DNA of 56,389 nt, from assembly GCF_000429145.1 (NCBI RefSeq), contig NZ_AUBH01000014.1, positions 1 through 56,389 on the forward strand, given 5' to 3'. This DNA comes from Aestuariibacter salexigens DSM 15300. Its GTDB lineage: Bacteria; Pseudomonadota; Gammaproteobacteria; Enterobacterales; Alteromonadaceae. A program made the position numbers and the translations under genes. The notes under the pieces were generated by a model, which had not been told where the DNA came from, searched no databases, and saw nothing but the letters and a program-made list of their open reading frames with translations. Below are positions 37,104 to 46,076 of this stretch, piece by piece; the stretch's first letter is position 1, and each line of letters starts with the position of its first letter.

Positions 37104-37901
37104 TTACAGCTCAATATCGTTCTCTTTTGCTAAATCCATTATTCGTTGAACAGGAATCGCATAGCTAATTCCGCTGGGATTAGTTAATGCACTCTCTCTG
37201 GTGCTACTCAAGAGTACTTTATTCAAGATACCGATGACCTCTCCTGTTTCTGCCAAATATAGTGGACTGCCAGAATTGCCTGGATAGGCGGTAAGATCTA
37301 GCTGATAGATTAATGAAGGTGATTTTAGACGCTCAAGGTCAGTAACAGACCGACTGTCTACACTTTGTCTAGGTATAATATCTGGCGCAACAGTTGCGAC
37401 GATTCCCCTATGAGTTGCCGCATACAGTCCCAGTACAGCACCAATTGGATATCCAGTAATTGCAACTTCAGTACCCGGAGGAGAGAGCTTTTCACCTGTT
37501 CGAAGAGATAGTGACTCGGTTTGCCATGGTTCAGTCACGCGCAATATGGCGATATCATGTTTGGGGTCGATGGCATCGACTTCGAGTTTGAATTGTCTTA
37601 CATCCTTCGCATAACCATGCAATGCAACATAATACTGGACAAAAGTAGGATCTAACATCTGCTCAACCACATGATGGTTAGTGATAACATATTTCCCACC
37701 ACCAGCTATAAAGCCACTGCCTAATATTTTCGGAGCTCTACTTTCCAATGGTGTGAATAGACCAATAGCGACCACAGACTTTGTGACTTTTGCTGCAGTG
37801 TCTACGAGGCTTTCTGATTGGGCATTGGACATGCAAAAACAATGAAAAAGTAAAGCCACATATGCGATTTTTCGAAACAAGTAGCGTGAGTTCATATACA
37901 A
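37104..37901 (-). CDS. Secreted trypsin-like (S1C/HtrA-type) serine protease
   Basis: This 265-residue exported protease has a signal peptide of about 27 residues ending SNAQS. The catalytic triad is visible: His77 in ITNHHVV, Asp116 in DPKHDIAIL and Ser210 in YPGNSGSPLY. There is no PDZ domain, so it is shorter than DegP/DegS, and it ends in the conserved GISYAIPV segment plus a short helix. It is transcribed toward the Tat/HprK operon with 230 bases between, and is divergent from the SGNH hydrolase gene. Maturation of a neighbouring exported protein is possible but only inferred from position. Confidence 0.88.
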   Translation of the reverse strand: MYMNSRYLFRKIAYVALLFHCFCMSNAQSESLVDTAAKVTKSVVAIGLFTPLESRAPKILGSGFIAGGGKYVITNHHVVEQMLDPTFVQYYVALHGYAKDVRQFKLEVDAIDPKHDIAILRVTEPWQTESLSLRTGEKLSPPGTEVAITGYPIGAVLGLYAATHRGIVATVAPDIIPRQSVDSRSVTDLERLKSPSLIYQLDLTAYPGNSGSPLYLAETGEVIGILNKVLLSSTRESALTNPSGISYAIPVQRIMDLAKENDIEL

Positions 37902-37960
37902 ACCGATAATAGCGAAATGATAATTAAATTCTGTTTTAAATCAGCCTCGAATACCAGAAT

Positions 37961-38677
37961 ATGAGAGTATTTTTAAGCACACTAATTACGAAAAAGAATA
38001 TTATTTGGTTATACGCTCTTTTCATTCACATTTTACTGGGTGCGTTTTTCGTAAAATCTGAGCTGTACATAGTGATCAGAGACTATCTCGGCGGGCATGC
38101 TCCGGAGCTGTCAGACGCCTACTATCATCATGTCGGATTTCAGGCCAGAATGAGCGCGAATATTTCCGCGGATGGTTTTCTTTTTATTGGTGATAGCCAT
38201 GTACAAGGGCTTGCAGTACCTGAAATAACTCGCGGCGCATATAACTTTGGTATTGGTGGAGATACAACAGAAGGTGTAATCAGACGTTTGCAACACCATT
38301 CAATAAATCCTGCTCGGGGGGCGTTTCTTCTCATAGGGTTTAATGACCTTAACAGAAGAACAGATAACGAAATTGCAGAAAACATAGAACGAATAATAGA
38401 AACTGCCGGGAACCTAGATAAATTACTTCTTTGCTCTCTTCTTCCAACTTCACCTTTATTCGAAAACAGTGAGGAATATAATAAACGCATAGGGAACATT
38501 AATGACGCACTGAAGCAAATCAGTCAGAAATATACACATGTTCACTATGTCGATGCCTTTTCAGCATTGTCGGATGGAGAGCAACTCCTTGATAAGTTCA
38601 GCTCAAAGGATGGGATCCATTTGAACCCAAATGGCAATAAAGCCTTAATAAATCTGCTAAGAAGCCACATACATTAA
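37961..38677 (+). CDS. Membrane-anchored SGNH/GDSL hydrolase
   Basis: This 238-residue protein has one N-terminal membrane helix (about 14-33) and a periplasmic SGNH esterase domain. Block I is FIGDSHVQGL with Ser79, block II the glycine in FGIGGDTTEG, block III the Asn in LIGFNDLNRR, and block V DGIHLNPNG with the Asp-His pair. Such enzymes remove or transfer acyl groups on polysaccharides. It is divergent from the serine protease and lies upstream of an exosortase-associated acyltransferase, in keeping with polysaccharide acyl editing. Confidence 0.87.
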   Translation: MRVFLSTLITKKNIIWLYALFIHILLGAFFVKSELYIVIRDYLGGHAPELSDAYYHHVGFQARMSANISADGFLFIGDSHVQGLAVPEITRGAYNFGIGGDTTEGVIRRLQHHSINPARGAFLLIGFNDLNRRTDNEIAENIERIIETAGNLDKLLLCSLLPTSPLFENSEEYNKRIGNINDALKQISQKYTHVHYVDAFSALSDGEQLLDKFSSKDGIHLNPNGNKALINLLRSHIH

Positions 38678-38788
38678 ATTTGTTTCTTATATTCCCCCCA
38701 CTTATAAGAATACGATGATATCTTGTCGACCATATGGAATAAGCTGCTAATATAAAAATAGCGTGGACGGCATCATACGGTAGATCAA

Positions 38789-39652
38789 ATGGAAACCAAT
38801 ATGGGTAGGCGAGTAAGCATGCAGTCAAGAGATAGCAAAAGTTGGTTGGACCTACTTATCAAAGTAACAGGGAACCGCTCGAAAGTAGGAAAACTAATAG
38901 AGGGCTATAAAAAGCTGCAAGAAGCTAACTATATATCTTCACATTTTTCGAGCTATCTCTCACCCGTCCTGGCGTTTGATGAAACGTTAAAGACCGAGGT
39001 GTTCAAAATTCGACACGGCGTATACTGCGAAGAGTTATCGTTTGAGCCCACTAACCGCCAGCAGCAGGAAATTGATGACTTCGATGCATTCTCAGTCCAC
39101 GGACTGATACAACACAGAAACAGTAATGCGTATGCAGGTACTGTGAGAATCGTGACACCTCAGGAAGACTCGCATCAATTACCAATAGAAAAGTACTGCC
39201 TAAACTCAATCACTGACAACAAACTTAATCCTAGTCAATTTCCTCGACATGAGGTCTGCGAAGTATCTCGTCTCGCAGTACCTGCAGCGTTCAGGCGTCG
39301 TCAGATGGATAAATTTGATGGCGCAGCCGTTGGCGGAATTAATCAGCAAACTTTTTCAGTAACCGAGCTACGCTGTTTTCCCTTTATTGCTGTAGGGCTA
39401 TATTTTAGCGCCGCTGCATACATCGTTTGTAAAGATATCAAACATACCTATGTAATGATGGAGCCAAGACTGGCACGCAGTATGCGTTTTGTAGGTATAC
39501 AGTTTGAACAGATAGGCCCCGTCGTTGATTATCACGGTAAACGCGCTCCGTTTTATATCAATCCTTCGCTTTTGTATAAAGGCTTGTCGCCAGGATTTAA
39601 AACGATGTTTGCGCACATTCAAAAAGATATTAGGTCACAGCTAAAAAACTAA
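38789..39652 (+). CDS. PEP-CTERM/exosortase system-associated acyltransferase
   Basis: This 287-residue protein belongs to the GNAT-like acyltransferases related to LuxI autoinducer synthases and FeeM N-acyl amino acid synthase. The core starts VFKIRHGVYCEELSFEP and includes AYAGTVRIV, the conserved EVCEVSRLAVPAAFRRR and MMEPRLARSMRFVGIQFEQIG. Family members are found next to exosortase and PEP-CTERM genes, which fits PrsT and two PEP-CTERM proteins here. The acyl-ACP donor and acceptor are unknown. The first ATG at 38789 lacks a clear ribosome site; ATGs at 38801 or 38819 are alternatives. Confidence 0.82.
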   Translation: METNMGRRVSMQSRDSKSWLDLLIKVTGNRSKVGKLIEGYKKLQEANYISSHFSSYLSPVLAFDETLKTEVFKIRHGVYCEELSFEPTNRQQQEIDDFDAFSVHGLIQHRNSNAYAGTVRIVTPQEDSHQLPIEKYCLNSITDNKLNPSQFPRHEVCEVSRLAVPAAFRRRQMDKFDGAAVGGINQQTFSVTELRCFPFIAVGLYFSAAAYIVCKDIKHTYVMMEPRLARSMRFVGIQFEQIGPVVDYHGKRAPFYINPSLLYKGLSPGFKTMFAHIQKDIRSQLKN

Positions 39653-39667
39653 CTAGCGTGAGCTAGT
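39643..39667 (-). terminator. Likely terminator of the convergent acyltransferase-3 gene
   Basis: On the minus strand ACTAGC-TCAC-GCTAGT forms a 6-bp hairpin followed after four bases by six T residues, partly inside the end of the 38789-39652 gene. It lies 48 bases past the acyltransferase-3 stop. The gap before the T-tract makes it a moderate candidate. Confidence 0.45.
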
Positions 39668-39714
39668 AGAATTCATTTAGAAATTTAGGCGCCTAACTAT
39701 CGACAGTGATTGAG

Positions 39715-41679
39715 TTATTTAGCAATAAGTTCGAAGAATTGGGGTGGTACGCCGTCTAATTTGTCGATTACCTTTTCTCCAATTCTCCACGAACCGGCCA
39801 TGGATAAGTGCGTTGAATCGAAATATAGAGGAAAGTCTTCAGAATCATACGCGGCACAACCGTTACTACCACACAGGTAGTCAACCACATCAAAGTATTC
39901 AACGCCCTTTCTAGACTCTGCAAACTTATGAAGAGAGGCGTTTATATTCAAAATGTCTTTTGACAATGGTGTGGGCTGTGGTCGTTCGCATTTGATAGTT
40001 GGTATTAACACTGATTTTTCATCGCACGTTCTATCGAACCCGCTAATATGAGGAATGTGTCCCAAAATAAGTATGCGTTTTCCGCTAAATAAAAGGTCAT
40101 CTACTGATTGAAAAAACACTTCAAGAAAATCAGAGTTATAGTTTACATAGTCTATCCAGGCAGCCGAAATCACAATCGAATCAAAGCGCTTAACGGCTTC
40201 TGCCATTGTATCAAGGGAATTAGAGCAGGTTTCTTCTCTTTTGGGCGGTACGTAACCACTCGGAGACCAAATAATTGGGGGACAGCTAGAATGCTGAAGG
40301 TTCTTAAGCGAGAGATTTTCATATCTAGCGAACGCCCCAATCATTCCGATGTAATGCGCAGCGTTAGAATCTCCCCAGAGCAGTATATCTGGCTCATTGA
40401 GATTACTTCCCTGGCCAAGCGTACATTCGCCCTTCTTAAGATGATTAACGTCGAGCACAAATTCCTGACAAGCGTACTCATACTCATATACGGCCTTGCT
40501 TCTCTCACTGATAGTCCTCAGTTCATCACCTTTGTAATGCATGAAGAATCCGTCAGATCGAAATACCAAAAAGCTAAGAGCAAGTAATGCACCTGCGGGA
40601 GCTGCGAAATAATAAAGAAAGACACTTGACGTTCTTGCCTTAAATCTCCTTGCAGGCTTCTCAACTAACTCAAATGTTAATTTCGCAAGCACCAATGTGA
40701 GAACAAATAGACCAGTCCCGACATATAGATCTATCTCAAATTCAGCATAGTGAATGAATGAAATAAGGGGCCAGTGCCAAAGATAAGCGGAGTAAGATAT
40801 TAATCCCACAGAGACCAAAACGGGGTGAGCAAGAAGTTTTGTTGTCCAGCTAGTCCCGTAGTGACCGACAAATATGATAATCGCTGCGCCTAGAGTCGGT
40901 ATTACCGCGTAAAACCCGGGAAATACATTTTTTTCAGACAAGAACACTAATGAGTAAATCAACATAGCAATTGCTAGCGTTGCTAATGACTCTAGCAAGA
41001 TTTTAGAGCAGTTGAATGATGGCCGCTTGAAAACAACATAAGCAACAATAGCGCCAATCATCAACTCTCCTGCTCTAGATGGCAACATGTAGTAAGTGAA
41101 CGAAGATGAAATGGAATGCCATAATTGTCCAAACGTGAAAGACGCTATCATCAATAGTGAAATTACGGTTAAGGTTAGCTTTCCTCGAGAAATGCTAAAC
41201 ATTAGCATCATGAAAAGAGGCCAAAATATGTAGAATTGCTCCTCAACACCTAGAGACCAAAGATGCAAAAGAGGGATCTCGTAGCTGTCTTGGGCAAAAT
41301 AACTAGCTTCTAGAAACAACCAAAAGTAAACATTAGCGAGAGAGGCAATAGAGGCAATACTTGATTTTGCAACGTCTTGAGTATCTTCAGGCCTGAAGAT
41401 CATCATGCTAATTACAAGGGTGAACGCAACAACTACCAACATCATGGGAATAATGCGTTTTATACGTCTGACGTAAAACTCAGTGATTGAGAACGAATTA
41501 GCGCTTAAATCGCGGAGAATATGAAGTGTGATCAAATAACCCGAGATCACGAAGAAAATGTCTACGCCAACGAAACCTCCCGAGAGTAGTGTTTTATCAA
41601 GATGGAATATTATCACTGATAAAACAGCAAAAGATCTCAACCCATCTATATCTGGCCGGTACCGATTAATGCCAGTCAC
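39715..41679 (-). CDS. Acyltransferase 3 with C-terminal SGNH domain (OafA/PatA-PatB-fused type)
   Basis: This 654-residue membrane enzyme O-acylates cell-surface polysaccharide. The N-terminal half (about 1-375) has ten or more membrane helices with the AT3 motifs RPDIDGLRSFAVLSVIIFH (catalytic His), GGFVGVDIFFVISGYLI, RRIKRIIPM and HLWSLGVEEQFYIFWP. The periplasmic C-terminal SGNH domain (about 420-650) carries LLWGDSNAAHY and DSTHLSMAG. The fused domain completes transfer to the glycan outside the membrane. The start is GTG at 41679. It is probably monocistronic. Confidence 0.93.
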   Translation of the reverse strand: MTGINRYRPDIDGLRSFAVLSVIIFHLDKTLLSGGFVGVDIFFVISGYLITLHILRDLSANSFSITEFYVRRIKRIIPMMLVVVAFTLVISMMIFRPEDTQDVAKSSIASIASLANVYFWLFLEASYFAQDSYEIPLLHLWSLGVEEQFYIFWPLFMMLMFSISRGKLTLTVISLLMIASFTFGQLWHSISSSFTYYMLPSRAGELMIGAIVAYVVFKRPSFNCSKILLESLATLAIAMLIYSLVFLSEKNVFPGFYAVIPTLGAAIIIFVGHYGTSWTTKLLAHPVLVSVGLISYSAYLWHWPLISFIHYAEFEIDLYVGTGLFVLTLVLAKLTFELVEKPARRFKARTSSVFLYYFAAPAGALLALSFLVFRSDGFFMHYKGDELRTISERSKAVYEYEYACQEFVLDVNHLKKGECTLGQGSNLNEPDILLWGDSNAAHYIGMIGAFARYENLSLKNLQHSSCPPIIWSPSGYVPPKREETCSNSLDTMAEAVKRFDSIVISAAWIDYVNYNSDFLEVFFQSVDDLLFSGKRILILGHIPHISGFDRTCDEKSVLIPTIKCERPQPTPLSKDILNINASLHKFAESRKGVEYFDVVDYLCGSNGCAAYDSEDFPLYFDSTHLSMAGSWRIGEKVIDKLDGVPPQFFELIAK

Positions 41680-41937
41680 TTTGTAATCCCCTCATTTGCA
41701 GTCTTTACATATTTGCCATATATGGTTCGATAAAAGCCTGTCGGACTCAATCAAACCTAAAAATGATCGCTAGTTATTTCACGGAACAAATTGTTTGCTG
41801 CTTTATACAGAAACCAAGTACACCGTTTAGCCATAAACTAGGTCGGCGCTTTAATTGACCCAAAACCACAGCATTAATAGTTCGATAATACAAAATGCAG
41901 CGTTCGATAAAAGCTTATTTGAGAGACCACAAATAAA
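41680..41937. other. Intergenic region with a repeated 13-mer
   Basis: No gene is seen. GTTCGATAAAAGC occurs at 41725-41737 and again at 41902-41914, with a shorter GTTCGATAA at 41880-41888. The stretch should contain the acyltransferase-3 promoter on the minus strand; no convincing -35/-10 pair was fixed. Confidence 0.4.
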
Positions 41938-41962
41938 AAACTCGGGCATGTCGCCCGAGTTT
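41938..41962 (-). terminator. Intrinsic terminator of the PEP-CTERM gene
   Basis: On the minus strand an 8-bp stem ACTCGGGC / GCCCGAGT with a five-base loop is followed by TTTTTTATTT. It lies about 55 bases after the stop codon of the 42018-42968 gene and is a strong intrinsic terminator. Confidence 0.9.
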
Positions 41963-42017
41963 CCAACTATTTACTAGGACTTGCTTGTGTTAAACAACCA
42001 GCCCTGTTTGCAGCTTA

Positions 42018-42968
42018 CTATGCTGTAAACTTACGGCGACGCGCGGCAGCACCAACCAGCAACAGTGATAAACCAACCATGCCAAGAGATGCAGGAGCTG
42101 AAACGGCAACTCCAGAGAATGTACCTGCACCGTTTGAGGCATATAAGTCCGACCCACCGTTATTGAACACAGCGCCAAGGTCGAAACCAATCAGATCGAC
42201 AAAGTCGTCAAAACCCAAACTCAAATCTCTGATTACATTGTCTACAAAGTTATCCTGCGCCAAAGCGGTACCGTCACGGACAACGTTGAGTGCGAATTGA
42301 GTATTAGCATTTGACAAACCAAATACACCGTCGCCAAAGTTATCAGGGTTTACGTCAATATCCTGGAAAGATAATTTCAACCAAAGATCATCATTGGTTG
42401 CAGCTGCAATTTCTGCCGCAGACACAGTGCCATCGTTCATCACTGAACCAATGTCAAAATCAGGTGTTTGGTCAATGTAAACATTAAGGAAAGAACTGCT
42501 AGACAGCACTAAATCAGGTGCCAAAACTGTAGTCGGAGCTCCAATCAAATTAGCCAGAGCTTCCAACTGCTGCTGTGTATAGTTCGGACCAAGCAAAGCA
42601 GTTAGCGCTGGATTATCGATTTCTATGAAAGCCAATCCGATACCACCAAACTGCACGGTCAGTTCACATGATGCGCAATAAAGTTCACCGGTTCCAGTGT
42701 CAGAAGTTCCGATTCTACCAATACCGTTCAAAGACCAGTTTGCAGCGTCCAACGGGTTGAGTGTAGTAAGCGCGTCTGCTGAAGCTGCAGTGGCTGAGTT
42801 GTCCCACCATTGAATGAAACGAAAATCTTCAGAAAAATTACCGTCGCCCTGATCAAGATCCAGACTAGTGTCAGGGATTAGCGAGACACCACCAGGGAAG
42901 TTGATAGAGGCAACTGCATTTGCGCTTAATAATGCTGTGGCGGCTGTCGCCATTAGAAACTTTTTCAT
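42018..42968 (-). CDS. PEP-CTERM-like sorting-domain protein
   Basis: This 316-residue secreted protein has a signal peptide MKKFLMATAATALLSANAVA, cleaved near residue 20. The mature body is Asp/Asn/Leu-rich with one close cysteine pair (YCASCEL) and no recognised catalytic domain. The C-terminus VSAPASLGMVGLSLLLVGAA followed by RRRKFTA has the motif-helix-basic arrangement of a PEP-CTERM tag, with APAS in place of the usual PEP core as in many marine gammaproteobacterial members. It has its own near-perfect sigma-54 promoter and a strong terminator, so it is a single-gene unit next to prsT. Confidence 0.85.
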   Translation of the reverse strand: MKKFLMATAATALLSANAVASINFPGGVSLIPDTSLDLDQGDGNFSEDFRFIQWWDNSATAASADALTTLNPLDAANWSLNGIGRIGTSDTGTGELYCASCELTVQFGGIGLAFIEIDNPALTALLGPNYTQQQLEALANLIGAPTTVLAPDLVLSSSSFLNVYIDQTPDFDIGSVMNDGTVSAAEIAAATNDDLWLKLSFQDIDVNPDNFGDGVFGLSNANTQFALNVVRDGTALAQDNFVDNVIRDLSLGFDDFVDLIGFDLGAVFNNGGSDLYASNGAGTFSGVAVSAPASLGMVGLSLLLVGAAARRRKFTA

Positions 42969-43013
42969 TTTATGACCTCAAAAGTCTTGGTTGATTAACA
43001 CATCCAAACACAA

Positions 43014-43029
43014 TGCAACCGACATGCCA
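43014..43029 (-). promoter_or_regulatory. Sigma-54 (-24/-12) promoter of the PEP-CTERM gene
   Basis: On the minus strand TGGCATGTCGGTTGCA matches the RpoN consensus TGGCAYG-N4-TTGCA at every fixed position. Transcription would start near 43003, about 35 bases before the ATG at 42968. This is the best of the three sigma-54-like sites in the window. Confidence 0.85.
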
Positions 43030-43111
43030 AAATCGCAAACCATTGATTTCATTAACTTTTAAAAAACATCCAACCCATTAACAGAATCAATGTGTAAAAA
43101 AATCAGACACT

Positions 43112-45844
43112 TTAGATAGCGTTTTTAAGCCTATCTAAATAATCCTTTTGTTTGACTGTTGTAACATTGATGCCCTCTAACAATTCTCTCGCCTCAATTA
43201 CCTTCCCAGCCTGTATAAAAGCATCAACTAAAAGCAAACGCGTTTCAACGAGCTCAGGCTCCTTGTTTAACGCTTCTTTGAATTGTGCAATGGCGTCCTC
43301 GTATCTTTCTAGCCCAAGATAAATAAAGCCTAAAGTGTCTAAGTACTTCGCTTGTCGAGAGTTTTCTAAAGCGGGCCCTATAATTGAAAGTGCTTTTTCG
43401 TAGTTGCCAAGCTTTGCTAACGTCCATGAATAATTATTGAGTACATCAGTATCGAATGGCAGTTGTTCCAACAACACCGTATAGTGATCTAAAGCTTTTT
43501 CAGGGGCTGTTTCTGAAAAATAAGCAGCCAATACTTGACGGCTTTTTGCATCGTATGAGTTATTTTCAACGTGCTGTTCCAAGAACCCTTCCAACTTTTC
43601 GAATTGCCTGGTAGATGCAAAAGCGGCGATTATAGACCCCGTCACCAGGTGATTAGTACTGTCGGCATAAGAGGCGAGGAGATGTGGAAGAGCTTCTAAA
43701 GGCTGACCTCTTTTCAATAATAATCGACCTAGCAACCCGCGCCCAGGCATCGAGTTTTGAACTGGCTCAGGCATGGCATTAAACAACTCTGACGCTAGCT
43801 CAACATTCCCGAGCTGAATTTGATAATTAATCCTTAGCACTGACAACAAGTCAGTGTTTCCATTTTTTTCGATAAATGTATCTAATATCTCAAGTGCTTT
43901 ACCTATTCGGCCATCCACTTCATACAAGAAAAGCGCTTTTGACAGGGCTTCTCTTGAAGTGGGTTTACTTTTCAACCATAAAAGCGCGCCCTCTTGGGAC
44001 TCATTCACTCTTCCCAAATATGCAGTAGAGTCAATCCATAACCGCCAGGCAAGGTTGGGAGATTGCTGCGTTAAACTTTCAAGATTCAAGACCTTTAACA
44101 CTTTCTCTGCTTGCATATTTTCAGCGTGCAGTGCAGCAGCTAATATCTGGTAATCTATAACGTTTTTGTTAGCTTCATATGCGCCGAAAATAAAAGGCTC
44201 AAGTTTTGAAGTATCTCCAGTTTCCTTCGCTATAAAGAAAAGCTTACTTAGCGATGGCAAATGATTAGGGTTGGAATTTAGAATACTTAAAAGCGCCTCC
44301 TTCGCTCTCAGGTAATCTCTAGTCGAAATATATTTCTCTGCAAAGTACGACTGCGCCAGCTCGTTATCAGGCTGATTTTTTAACACTTTCGCGTATAGAG
44401 CTTCACCTTCTTCCACACGAGATGACGCCACTAATACTCTCGCCTTAAGTGATAACAATTTAGTAGAGTCAGGTTCATTTTGTAGTGCTGATTCAAGTTG
44501 ATTAAGTGCTTCGTCAAAATCTTTACTTAACATGAGAACTGCAATTAGATACTCGATGTTATCTTTGCTCTTTCCTCTCGAGTCAGATAGGACAGAAGAC
44601 ACCGTCTCCAAACCTGAAAAATCTCCAAGTCCGATTTTAAGCATACCAAGTTGAAGCAGGGCTTGCTTATCGTCAACATCAGCATTCGCCAGACTAGTTG
44701 CAATGGCGCTGGCTTCCATGTTTTCACCTCTTGCCAACAACTTTATTCCTGAGGAAGCTAACAATTTTGCATCATTTGCATTCAGCTTGACGCCATCTGC
44801 CGCTGCTCCATCTTTTTTCGTCTCATATATTCGCGCACGTGTTGCGATAAGGAGCTGGAAAGCTGGATGACTTGGGATCAGTTCTTCTTCGAGAGGCTCT
44901 AGTGCCTGCAACGCTTGCTCATATCGCTGTAATTGATAGTTAGCAGTGCCTGCAATAACTCGTGTAATTGGGTCATCATCTCCGCCTTGAAGGGCAGTTT
45001 CAGAAAATTGTTTAGCTTGTTCAAAGTTGCTTTGTTTAAACGCTAAAAGCGCGGATAGCTGATTGACGGCGATGAGTTCAGGGAATTTGCTCTGAAGATA
45101 ATTTACGTGTCTTTCTGCTTCATTAAGTCTGTCGTTTTGGAGCAAAAGCTTGGCGAGCAGAATGTCCACTAAATGACTTCTTATTGTAAGATTATAGGCC
45201 TTGTTCAATTCGTCAATCGCACTATTGTATTCTCCTCGATTCACGTGAAGCTGCGCTTTTGTGACCAGTGCCTCCGGGTGATTATCGCGAAGCTCTAACG
45301 CGCTAGCTACCAAATCTAGTGCTGCTCTAAAGTCACCTCGAATCCAGTTCAGGTAACTTTTGGCCATTAAGCCATAGAAGTTGTTATCTTCAACTTCATA
45401 GACTCTTTTGAAATACACGCTAGCTAGCCCTGTTTTAGCAAGTCTCAGATTAGACAGCCCCAAATAAAAGTTCAGCGCAGCCTGCGTATCAGGTTTAAGC
45501 GCACTTGCAAACTCATCCATCGACAAGATTTCCTCGTTCTGCTCTTGCAGCCGATAGAGCTCTAACAGCGGAATTATAATCTCGTTAACCTCATATCCAT
45601 TTCTGAGCGCAAATTCATATTCTTTAGTCGCGCCAGGCACGTCCCCAACTGAGTGCAGCTCCTTTGCAAGTAAAAAACGCACTTCAGCACTCTTGGGATT
45701 CTCAGCGGCTAAATTTTTAAGAAGAATAGTCCGCTCGTTACCATCAGCTGTTACTTTTGCTCGTTCTACTCTTTCTTCATAACTGGCTGGCTGGCAGCCC
45801 GCCATGATCAATATTGCGAGTGAAAAAAGGGTATTTCTTTTCAT
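43112..45844 (-). CDS. prsT: PEP-CTERM system TPR-repeat lipoprotein PrsT
   Basis: This 910-residue lipoprotein is made almost entirely of tetratricopeptide-type helical repeats. The start is set at ATG 45844 (MKRNTLFSLAILIMAGC), with the lipobox MAGC at Cys17; the upstream in-frame start at 45859 adds five residues before the signal peptide. The N-terminal part ERVERAKVTADGNERTILLKNL, then regularly spaced TPR units (e.g. PDNELAQSYFAEKY, PEKALDHYTVLLEQLP, YEDAIAQFKEALNKEPE) match the TIGR02917 architecture in length and order. PrsT is encoded with exosortase/EPS genes and is thought to act in export or assembly of polysaccharide. The exosortase itself is outside the window. Confidence 0.9.
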   Translation of the reverse strand: MKRNTLFSLAILIMAGCQPASYEERVERAKVTADGNERTILLKNLAAENPKSAEVRFLLAKELHSVGDVPGATKEYEFALRNGYEVNEIIIPLLELYRLQEQNEEILSMDEFASALKPDTQAALNFYLGLSNLRLAKTGLASVYFKRVYEVEDNNFYGLMAKSYLNWIRGDFRAALDLVASALELRDNHPEALVTKAQLHVNRGEYNSAIDELNKAYNLTIRSHLVDILLAKLLLQNDRLNEAERHVNYLQSKFPELIAVNQLSALLAFKQSNFEQAKQFSETALQGGDDDPITRVIAGTANYQLQRYEQALQALEPLEEELIPSHPAFQLLIATRARIYETKKDGAAADGVKLNANDAKLLASSGIKLLARGENMEASAIATSLANADVDDKQALLQLGMLKIGLGDFSGLETVSSVLSDSRGKSKDNIEYLIAVLMLSKDFDEALNQLESALQNEPDSTKLLSLKARVLVASSRVEEGEALYAKVLKNQPDNELAQSYFAEKYISTRDYLRAKEALLSILNSNPNHLPSLSKLFFIAKETGDTSKLEPFIFGAYEANKNVIDYQILAAALHAENMQAEKVLKVLNLESLTQQSPNLAWRLWIDSTAYLGRVNESQEGALLWLKSKPTSREALSKALFLYEVDGRIGKALEILDTFIEKNGNTDLLSVLRINYQIQLGNVELASELFNAMPEPVQNSMPGRGLLGRLLLKRGQPLEALPHLLASYADSTNHLVTGSIIAAFASTRQFEKLEGFLEQHVENNSYDAKSRQVLAAYFSETAPEKALDHYTVLLEQLPFDTDVLNNYSWTLAKLGNYEKALSIIGPALENSRQAKYLDTLGFIYLGLERYEDAIAQFKEALNKEPELVETRLLLVDAFIQAGKVIEARELLEGINVTTVKQKDYLDRLKNAI

Positions 45845-46076
45845 AACCATCCTGTACATCCGATGTTCTACAAGTAAATTTTGTGTATTGTGGCTTATTC
45901 ACCTCTGCATAATCAATGGAATTAAGCTAGATGATGACCTTCAAAGCATATATGGGATGCACATTTGAACTATTGCAATGACACGAATGCATCATGCTTT
46001 ATATTTTGATTTACTGTAGTTATGAAAATAAGGTAGCGTCTTTATGCCTTAGTCTACATCTTCAAGAGAAAATGCG

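Noticed and set aside
40108-40587. 159-codon plus-strand frame inside the acyltransferase-3 gene
   Set aside because: It is antisense to the SGNH domain with no family match, basic and low in complexity.
26791-45844. Search for the exosortase gene and PrsK/PrsR in the window
   Set aside because: No multi-pass protein with exosortase Cys/Arg/His motifs and no sensor kinase or sigma-54 activator was seen; they must lie elsewhere.
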